Of a DNA stretch of 28,493 bases, positions 8,227 to 14,546 are shown one piece after another. Position numbers and translations under genes: made by a program. The notes under the pieces were generated by a model. It did no database searches. It was given only the letters and a program-made list of their open reading frames with translations, and was not told the origin of the DNA. The stretch comes from a candidate division CSSED10-310 bacterium (lineage in GTDB: Bacteria; CSSED10-310; JAFGDC01), in contig JAFGDC010000028.1 in the NCBI GenBank assembly GCA_016932295.1, positions 1 through 28,493 of the forward strand, read 5' to 3'. Each line of letters begins with the position of its first letter. Position 1 is the first letter of the stretch.

Positions 8227-8565
8227 GCACTATTGCCGTGATCCAGGAGGCGCTGTTTGTGGGGATACACTCCGCGAGCAGCCGCGAAAACCCACTTCCG
8301 GCGTTTTCCGCATATTTCCGGTCCGCCATAGGGACCGTCGTTCATCGCTTGTCGGAATTCGTGCTGACCAACCATTTCCGAATCCCCCGCGAAATGTGCT
8401 GTCCTGTGAAATAAGTACCACGATCCCGCACTTCCTTTCATCACCGATGCCTGCAAATACCATTGCGGGGAACCCGCTGCCAGATTCAGTTGAATCCATC
8501 ATTCAGAAGTGGCCATTGACCACAACGGAGAATGCAGGAGGAGGATTTACACTATTCACGAGCGC
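8227..8565. other. Intergenic stretch between divergent promoters
   Basis: About 340 bases between the divergent receptor and oxidoreductase promoters. The short open frames here lack ribosome sites and recognisable proteins. TTCCG-rich segments recur near 8296-8320, but I see no clear repeat or RNA gene. Confidence 0.4.
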
Positions 8566-8594
8566 TTGACATGACTACCGGGCAGGGGTATGGT
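8566..8594 (+). promoter_or_regulatory. Sigma70-type promoter of the FAD oxidoreductase gene
   Basis: TTGACA (8566-8571), a 17-nt spacer and TATGGT (8589-8594). It predicts a start near 8601 and an 80-nt leader. Confidence 0.65.
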
Positions 8595-8607
8595 CCGGCC
8601 GCGGAAG

Positions 8608-8643
8608 CACCCGCCGCGTGCATCGGTACGTCGCCGGCGGGTG
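8608..8643 (+). promoter_or_regulatory. Stem-loop in the leader of the FAD oxidoreductase gene
   Basis: CACCCGCC (8608-8615) pairs perfectly with GGCGGGTG (8636-8643), and the GC-rich interior can extend the stem. It lies about 7 nt after the predicted transcription start and well before the ribosome site. No T-run follows, so it is not an intrinsic terminator. It may stabilise the mRNA or control its translation. Confidence 0.45.
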
Positions 8644-8680
8644 ACTGATCCTGTCTGGCATGACAAGGCGGGGAGGTCTA

Positions 8681-10051
8681 ATGGAACGACATCAGAAGAG
8701 AGTGGCGGAGATCGCTCAACAGGTAAGAAAAGCCAGGGCCACGGGACGACCGCTCGAGTTTGTGAAGGATTCCGTCTCGCACCTTGTGCCGAATCCATAC
8801 AAGAATGCCGATGCCAGCCCCAGGGTCGATTTGCGGGGATTGGACAGAATAGTGATGATCGATCCTGATGCCCGTATCTGCGTGGCTGAATCCGGCGCCA
8901 CTTTTGCCGCAGTGGTGGCAGCGACTCTGGCCAGGGGGCTCATGCCCTACACCGTTCCTGAACTCAAAACGATCACCATCGGCGGCGCGGTCTCGGGTTG
9001 TTCCCTGGAGTCGATGTCCTACAAACATGGCGGCTTTCATGATAATTGCCTCGAATATGAGGTGGTCACCGGCACGGGGGAAGTGGTGACCTGTTCCCCG
9101 GAGCGTGATCCGGAGTTGTTCAACATGCTGCATGGCTCATACGGAACCCTGGGAATCATCACCAGGATCACGTTCAGGTTGTTGCCGGCCAAACCATTCG
9201 TGGAGATGACCTATCTTCGTTACCACAGATTCGATTCATTCTGGGAGGCACTTCAGCAGCATTGCAGCCGTGGCGAGAGTACCTTTATCGATGCCATCGC
9301 CCACGGCGCGGACAACTACGTGCTCTGCCTGGGCGCAATGACTGACCACGCAGAACACCATACTTCCTATGACCGGCTCAATATATATTATAAAAGCACC
9401 CTCGGGCTGGACCGGGACTGCCTTACCACGTTTGACTATTTTTTTCGGTACGATACCGAGTGCCATTGGCTTACACGGACTTTTCCACCCCTAGAGAACA
9501 GGCTGGTCAGGTTCCTGTTCGGGAGATTCCTGCTGGGTTCCAGCAACCTTATCGCCTGGTCCGGCCGGTTGCGCTGGTTGTTGAAATACAAGCGCCGGCC
9601 TGATGTGGTGGTGGATGTGTTCGTGCCGGCCCGGAATTTTCCCTCGTTCATGCAATGGTACGTGGAACGATTCAGGTTCTTCCCTCTGTGGATCGTGCCG
9701 TACGGAGTGAAACAGGTCTACCCGTGGGTGAACGCCGAATACGCGAAAGGGCTGGGCGGCGGCTTGATGATCGACTGCGCGGTCTATGGCAGGCCCAACG
9801 GCGATCCCGGCGTGGATTACTCTGAGCTGCTGGAGCGCAAGGTGACCGAGTTGAATGGGATGAAGACCTTGATTTCACGCAATCATTACGATGAGGAAAC
9901 CTTCTGGCGGATTTACAACCGCGAGGCCATTGCCGCGATCAAGCAGCGGGTGGATCCACGCAACCTGTTCGGCGGATTGTATGAACGGTTCGCTCCCCAT
10001 CATTACCAGGCGGCGAAGCATCGCTCCGGCGATCAGCCGCCGCTCACCTGA
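8681..10051 (+). CDS. FAD-linked oxidoreductase, DHCR24/DWF1-like
   Basis: A 456-residue flavoprotein with an FAD_binding_4 (PCMH/VAO-type) domain at about 45-185. The segments ITIGGAVSGCSLESMSYKHG, FHDNCLEYEVVTGTGEVVTC and HGSYGTLGIITRITFRLLPA closely follow the eukaryotic delta(24)-sterol reductase family (DHCR24, plant DWF1). The C-terminal part (about 200-440) also fits that family's length and ends in a VDPRNLFGG motif common to the superfamily. Such enzymes reduce or oxidise a C=C bond with FAD; the bacterial substrate is unknown, and no sterol or hopanoid gene is nearby. The ATG at 8681 is preceded by GGGAGG with about 5-nt spacing; an upstream ATG at 8660 lacks this. It has its own promoter and overlaps the convergent tldE-like gene by 19 nt. 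Family membership is fairly sure, the reaction is not. Confidence 0.82.
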   Translation: MERHQKRVAEIAQQVRKARATGRPLEFVKDSVSHLVPNPYKNADASPRVDLRGLDRIVMIDPDARICVAESGATFAAVVAATLARGLMPYTVPELKTITIGGAVSGCSLESMSYKHGGFHDNCLEYEVVTGTGEVVTCSPERDPELFNMLHGSYGTLGIITRITFRLLPAKPFVEMTYLRYHRFDSFWEALQQHCSRGESTFIDAIAHGADNYVLCLGAMTDHAEHHTSYDRLNIYYKSTLGLDRDCLTTFDYFFRYDTECHWLTRTFPPLENRLVRFLFGRFLLGSSNLIAWSGRLRWLLKYKRRPDVVVDVFVPARNFPSFMQWYVERFRFFPLWIVPYGVKQVYPWVNAEYAKGLGGGLMIDCAVYGRPNGDPGVDYSELLERKVTELNGMKTLISRNHYDEETFWRIYNREAIAAIKQRVDPRNLFGGLYERFAPHHYQAAKHRSGDQPPLT

Positions 10052-11352
10052 AATCCCTCGAATCGGATCGCGGCAGGTCCGATATAGGAACCGAACTGGT
10101 CGATGGTGAGACCATAGTTGCCGAAACGTCCTTCAGTCGAGAAGTAGGCATGTTGGAAGCCGGTGAGGATATTGCCGCTGATGGAGCCGCCTTTCACCGG
10201 ACGTGAGATCCCGCCGCGATGCTCATATCCAAGTTTGATTTCCGCGGCGAAATCGCCGGAAACAGGATCCGGCATCATAGCTGAGAAGGCCGCCACTTCC
10301 AGGTTTGGACCATCGCGGCGCAATGCCTCCAATGGATTGCGACCGACGGGGATTTCCAGGTTCGCGACGGAGCCTGTGGGCGCTTGTTCGAGATAATCAG
10401 CGTACTGCTTGGTCGACCACGGCCGTTCAAACCGTCCTTCCCTGATCAACTCGACGCGCTGTCCCGCAACCCCATCGCCATCGCACGGCGCGGTGCGTAA
10501 GCCGAAGGGAACGAAGGCATTGCTGATCAGGGTGAGTGGTTCGCCCTGCGGCCGTCCCCCGGGATAGATCGAGTGGCCGCGGCGGAACGAACTTATCTGG
10601 CGGTAATGGCTGGCAGCGGAGGTGTGATGGATCAGGGTGGAGAAGATGTGGGTGAGGGCATCACCGCAAATGATGACCGGCTGGGTGCCGGAGGCAGGGA
10701 GCCCGGCCCGCAGACTGTCCCGGGCATATCCCGCATACTGCCGGACGATTTCTTCGACAGGCAGATCTTGCAAGCGCCGCGCCCTCGGTTCGAAATGGAC
10801 TTCAACCCGGCGTCCATCGGATTCACTCAGCAGGATCCCATCGAAGAAGATCTCTGTGCTGCCCATCGTTGCATCGATTCCACGACTGTTGATCAACCGG
10901 GTATGGATCACGTCCAGGAAATACTCGGAACTGGAAAGGGTCACCGATGGCTGTTGTGCGACAGCCTCGATCAACCGGTCGGCAAGTTTAACGAACAATA
11001 TGTCCTGGACATCGCCCAGGAGGGTCGGATCGAATGCTTCAACAAAGGGCAGATGGCTTGGCGACGGTAGCTCAAATCGCCGTGCCCCCACCCTCCGTGC
11101 AATGAACACCGCTTTTCTGAGCTTCTGTTCAAGCCGGTCCAGCTCGTGTTCATACACAACCAGGTCGGTGGCTCCCCGCAGATCGGCGTGATCGCAGTAG
11201 ACCGTTAATTGATATGATTCCGTGACCACCTTGCGGATTGTATCCAGAGATGATCCGATCACGAACATCTGGTATCTCGTGGTATTGACTTTCTTCACAC
11301 GCCAAGCGGAAATTTCGGGAAAAGCATCCAGCGTCTTTATGATACGATCCAT
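10033..11352 (-). CDS. tldE: TldE/PmbA-like metalloprotease partner subunit
   Basis: A 439-residue member of the TldD/PmbA family. The C-terminal half carries family segments (NAFVPFGLRTAPCDGDGVAG, PWSTKQYADYLEQ, GSVANLEIPVG, FSAMMPDPVSGDFAAEIKLG, PVKGGSISGN). There is no HExxxH motif, as expected for the TldE subunit, which supports TldD in unfolding and cleaving peptides. In Escherichia coli the TldD-TldE pair trims the microcin B17 leader and degrades CcdA. The chosen start at 11352 has GAGG about 6 nt upstream. An ATG at 11364 overlapping the TldD stop as ATGA is possible, but its ribosome site is weaker. It follows TldD directly, so the pair is co-translated. No peptide precursor gene was identified beside it, so the substrate is unknown. 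Confidence 0.88.
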   Translation of the reverse strand: MDRIIKTLDAFPEISAWRVKKVNTTRYQMFVIGSSLDTIRKVVTESYQLTVYCDHADLRGATDLVVYEHELDRLEQKLRKAVFIARRVGARRFELPSPSHLPFVEAFDPTLLGDVQDILFVKLADRLIEAVAQQPSVTLSSSEYFLDVIHTRLINSRGIDATMGSTEIFFDGILLSESDGRRVEVHFEPRARRLQDLPVEEIVRQYAGYARDSLRAGLPASGTQPVIICGDALTHIFSTLIHHTSAASHYRQISSFRRGHSIYPGGRPQGEPLTLISNAFVPFGLRTAPCDGDGVAGQRVELIREGRFERPWSTKQYADYLEQAPTGSVANLEIPVGRNPLEALRRDGPNLEVAAFSAMMPDPVSGDFAAEIKLGYEHRGGISRPVKGGSISGNILTGFQHAYFSTEGRFGNYGLTIDQFGSYIGPAAIRFEGFQVSGG

Positions 11353-11360
11353 CTGTAACC

Positions 11361-12779
11361 TCATCCCAGTCGGGCGGTGAACCGCAGGTGCGGACCGCCG
11401 GCGGAAACCCGGACCATCTCTTTGTGGCCTTTGCCGCACATGCCTCCCGGACCCAGGAAACCAAGTTCATCACCAACCATGGTGATGGATTCGAGCACCT
11501 CTGGCACGTATCCGGTGATGGTCATGGGCGCATACACCTTCGAGGTCAGTCTCCCGCCTTTGATCTCATGCGCCAGATCAATTCCCACCTGAATCCCCCA
11601 TCCCCTGGGATCTTCCATGCCGCTGCTGGATTTTTTCAGATACAGACCGTGATCGATGCTGGCGATCATGTCCTCGAACGAGTCCACTCCCTTGTCGAAG
11701 TAGGTATTGGACATTCGTGCATACACTTTTCTCTCGAAACTTTCCCGACGGCCGTTGGCGGTGCGCGGCAGACCGAGAACGGCGGCGGATCGCAAATCGG
11801 TGAGGCTGCGCTCCAGGATGCCATTCCTGATAATGATCGTCGGCGCGGCCAACTGTCCCTCGTCATCGAAATAATAAGTGCCGTACAATCCGCTAATTGA
11901 TGGATCATCGACCATGTTCACCAGTGGGGATGCCACCCGCTTGCCCATGAATTCGGCAGCCTTCGCCCGGCCCTTCACATACATATCGGCTTCGACGCCG
12001 TGGCCGAATGCCTCGTGGGCGAGGATTCCACTCACCTCGGGGGATGACACCACATGATAGCGTCCCGGTGTGAGCGGCGTGCTTTCAAAAAGGAGATTCA
12101 GGTCATCGATCATTTCCCGCAGGCGCTCCTCTTGGAAATGAATGGCCTCGAAACCAGTGACGCCACCCGCCCCCATCTGGTTGAGCCTCGTGACCCCATG
12201 GTGGAAGCCGGCGCATACCAGTCGGATATTGCACAGCGTGAGGCAGCATGACAACACCTTGCTGCGATTCACGAAGACCCGATACTCCTTGCCGTCATCG
12301 TACGAAACGTGGATATTTACCAGTTTGGAATCCATCCTGGATACCTGATCGATTAAATCGTGACAGGCACGCACCATGTCTTCCAGGGACACCTGGTCGG
12401 GATCGATTTCGAAGGGAGTGGTAAAATGGGCTCGTGCCGGTTCCCCGGGATGTACTGAAAACCGCGGCTCCGCGACGGGAGCATCATCCAGCAGGCGCCG
12501 TATATGCCGCACCTTGTCCCAGAGGTAATCAATATCCAGCCGATCAGATGCCCATTCCTGGAAAAAACGTCCATTGAACAAGGTGAACACGATGCCCCGG
12601 CGCGGTGTTTTCTCGCTGAACTCCTCGTGCTTGTAATCGATCCGCAGACTGCTGCCGGCTTCCTGGACCACCAGGGCTGCCGCATAGGGGAGCCGCTCTT
12701 CAAGATACCGAATCATCTCCGGCAGGATTGAACGCAGTTCAAGAAGGCGGTCCGGAAGTACGATCTGGGAACTGATCAT
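11361..12779 (-). CDS. tldD: TldD-like zinc metalloprotease subunit
   Basis: A 472-residue protein of normal TldD length. The zinc motif HEAFGH (H255, E256, H260) lies in GILAHEAFGHGVEAD, and the late cysteine C448 in GGMCGKGHK matches the third zinc ligand of TldD. Other family segments are GLYGTYYFDDEGQ, PRTANGRRESFERKVYARMS and EEFSEKTPRRGIVF near the N-terminus. It is the catalytic half of the TldD-TldE peptidase, a cytoplasmic chamber that cleaves unfolded polypeptides. The ATG at 12779 follows an AGAGGA ribosome site. The gene is first in a two-gene unit with TldE, with stop and start close together or overlapping. No convincing promoter hexamers were found upstream; a TTGAAT/TATGAG pair there is 19 nt apart. 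Confidence 0.93.
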   Translation of the reverse strand: MISSQIVLPDRLLELRSILPEMIRYLEERLPYAAALVVQEAGSSLRIDYKHEEFSEKTPRRGIVFTLFNGRFFQEWASDRLDIDYLWDKVRHIRRLLDDAPVAEPRFSVHPGEPARAHFTTPFEIDPDQVSLEDMVRACHDLIDQVSRMDSKLVNIHVSYDDGKEYRVFVNRSKVLSCCLTLCNIRLVCAGFHHGVTRLNQMGAGGVTGFEAIHFQEERLREMIDDLNLLFESTPLTPGRYHVVSSPEVSGILAHEAFGHGVEADMYVKGRAKAAEFMGKRVASPLVNMVDDPSISGLYGTYYFDDEGQLAAPTIIIRNGILERSLTDLRSAAVLGLPRTANGRRESFERKVYARMSNTYFDKGVDSFEDMIASIDHGLYLKKSSSGMEDPRGWGIQVGIDLAHEIKGGRLTSKVYAPMTITGYVPEVLESITMVGDELGFLGPGGMCGKGHKEMVRVSAGGPHLRFTARLG

Positions 12780-13358
12780 GCGTGTCCTCTCGCGCCAAGT
12801 GTCACTTCATGCAACATCCACCGACTCATACTAGCGGATCATCAGTAAAATTCAATGCCACCCGTCGCCCCCAAATCCCTCACCAATGATTGAAAGGAGT
12901 TTCATGCAGATCCGATGGACGCATTTCTTGGGTGACGGCTTTGTCTTTGGAACAATATGCCTGTCAAAAAGGGACAATCGACTCATTTGAAGAAGCATGC
13001 AGCCGTCGTAAGGCCTTGACTGTTAACGATTATCGACGGAAATTACAGGATTCCAGGTACGATCCCGATGGGAAAACACACTTGATGGCGTCACTGCCTG
13101 GCATTGACTGTCAACGCTTTACATCGGAAATTACAAGATTCCAGGGACGACCCCCGCGGAAATAGACACAACCCCCGGGGACGTGCGATGCCCGTGGGAA
13201 GTTAGGTGAGCGTGGTATCGAGAGTTCCCTGGGATCTCAATCAGTCATACTTTCTGGTGGTGGATTGGGAGCGCCAACTATTACCCTCGAAATGCATCCA
13301 CCGGACTGGAATGAACCCTGCCGATCAATGGCGGGGGATTCGGGCGGGGCCTGGTGGA
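12780..13358. other. Gene-poor stretch between tldD and the GIDE-domain gene
   Basis: About 580 bases with no gene I can support. It holds a pair of direct repeats (13016-13169). A 91-codon open frame at 12890-13165 spans the repeats, but the copies fall in different frames, its composition is unlike a protein, and it has no known relative that I recognise. Confidence 0.5.
13016..13169. repeat. Two degenerate 66-bp direct repeats, 88-bp period
   Basis: Copy A is 13016-13081 and copy B 13104-13169. By hand about 51 of 66 positions agree. The core CGGAAATTACA-R-GATTCCAGG differs at one base. Each copy opens with TTGACTGT-Y-AA, which in copy B is a perfect short palindrome (TTGAC-T-GTCAA). The 88-bp offset is not a multiple of three, so these are non-coding repeats. 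They could be protein-binding sites, decayed mobile-element ends or a regulatory array. Confidence 0.7.
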
Positions 13359-13387
13359 TTGACGTCCACACCGTGCGCATCTATAGT
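13359..13387 (+). promoter_or_regulatory. Sigma70-type promoter of the GIDE-domain gene
   Basis: TTGACG (13359-13364), a 17-nt spacer and TATAGT (13382-13387). It predicts an mRNA start near 13394 and an approximately 80-nt leader. Confidence 0.7.
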
Positions 13388-13475
13388 CGATTAGATCACG
13401 AGTGGAAGCATGGTGGACCGGAGTATGAATCGCTGCGCCTTGCAGAGTAACGACCGGGCCGGGCAAGGAGGGAAT

Positions 13476-14291
13476 ATGAGCTTGTGGATGGTTGGAACGC
13501 TTCTCATGCTGGGAGCGGCCGGACTGCTGTACGGATACCAGTCCAGAAAGCGCGGAGTCGCCACATTGCTCGCCACAGAAACCGTCCAGGTGGAATTCCT
13601 TGAGTCACTCGCCGCTTCCATGCGCGAGGACATGGGCGAAGGGTCACTCTACTACAAGACCGAGATCAGTGGTGTGGTGGAGTGCGATGAACCACTGGTT
13701 TCAGATTTGGCTGGCACTGAATGTGTCTATTACTCCATGAGCATACACCGCAAGTACGAGGAGACCTTTTACGAGACCGATCAGCAGGGCAATCGCCGCC
13801 GGCGCGTCCGTTCAGGTAGTGAACAAGTGGCCGGTAACGAGAGGTCGGTACGATTCCGGGTGAATGACGGCACCGGCGTGCTGTTCGTCGAACCGGGCGG
13901 CGCGGAATTCGTGGCGGAGACAGTGTTGTCGGCCTTCCAGCCAGCCGAAGGTGGCTCGGACCGGGAGCTGCGGATAGGGGACCGCATGATCCGGCTTGCG
14001 CAGGCAGTCCTGGGAAACGATCGCCGAACCCTGGGCTATCAGCTTGAGGAATCCGTCATCGCGGTAGGTCGCCAGGTATTCCTTTTAGGTGAGGTGGTGG
14101 ATGATCATGGAACGCTTTGCATGAAGACACCCCATGACGATGGCCGCTTCTTGATCAGCACGAAACAGGAAGCGCAACTCCTCAGGGAAGGCCGGACCCA
14201 GATGAAATGGATGAAGTTCGGCGCTATGACCGCGGTGGTGTTGGGACTTCTGCTGATCATCATCAATCTCGTCAAGTACCTGGGCCGATAG
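13476..14291 (+). CDS. GIDE-domain membrane protein (MUL1-like, no RING)
   Basis: A 271-residue protein with a transmembrane helix at each end (about 2-21 and 248-267) and a soluble middle. The layout and motifs match the GIDE/BAM domain of the eukaryotic mitochondrial ubiquitin ligase MUL1. These are SGVVECDEPLVSDLAGTECVYY (64-85 region), the HRKYEE segment, a basic RRRRVRSGSE loop, RFRVNDGTGVLFVEP (126-140), YQLEESVIAVGRQVFLLGEV (188-207), and a final lysine/arginine-rich approach to the last helix. The RING finger of MUL1 is absent. Bacterial GIDE proteins have no firmly known function; the domain probably sits on one face of the cytoplasmic membrane. The ATG at 13476 follows AAGGAGG with about 6-nt spacing, better than the ATG at 13410. 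It appears monocistronic, with a strong promoter at 13359-13387. Confidence 0.78.
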   Translation: MSLWMVGTLLMLGAAGLLYGYQSRKRGVATLLATETVQVEFLESLAASMREDMGEGSLYYKTEISGVVECDEPLVSDLAGTECVYYSMSIHRKYEETFYETDQQGNRRRRVRSGSEQVAGNERSVRFRVNDGTGVLFVEPGGAEFVAETVLSAFQPAEGGSDRELRIGDRMIRLAQAVLGNDRRTLGYQLEESVIAVGRQVFLLGEVVDDHGTLCMKTPHDDGRFLISTKQEAQLLREGRTQMKWMKFGAMTAVVLGLLLIIINLVKYLGR

Positions 14292-14482
14292 AGCCCCGGA
14301 GTATTGATCGCGGTCTGAACCGCCGGTCGTCCCATTGGTATCAGGCTTCATGCCTGGATCCGCGCCCGCCTGATGACCCATCATCCATCCCGCCTGCCGC
14401 ATCATGAATACAGCCATGAAAGACATACTCATTCGTAACAGCGGGATCAGTGCAGTTGTATCACCGGACATGCTGCGCGGAG

Positions 14483-14511
14483 TTGCTTTTTTCCATAGTG
14501 ATCCTTATATA
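14483..14511 (+). promoter_or_regulatory. Possible promoter of the subtilase gene
   Basis: TTGCTT (14483-14488), a 17-nt spacer and TATATA (14506-14511) in an AT-rich patch. The -35 is poor and the -10 good. The 255 bases between the GIDE gene and this gene otherwise show nothing recognisable. Confidence 0.4.
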
Positions 14512-14546
14512 TTTTAGTAGGTTCAGTGGTGAAATGGAGGGTGTTC

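Noticed and set aside
12790..12880. A promoter for tldD-tldE (TTGAAT and TATGAG on the minus strand)
   Set aside because: The hexamers are 19 nt apart and only moderate matches, so it was not listed as a feature.
12890..13165. A 91-codon open frame read as a possible RiPP precursor for TldD-TldE
   Set aside because: The two DNA repeats lie in different frames, there is no leader-like organisation, and composition is not protein-like.
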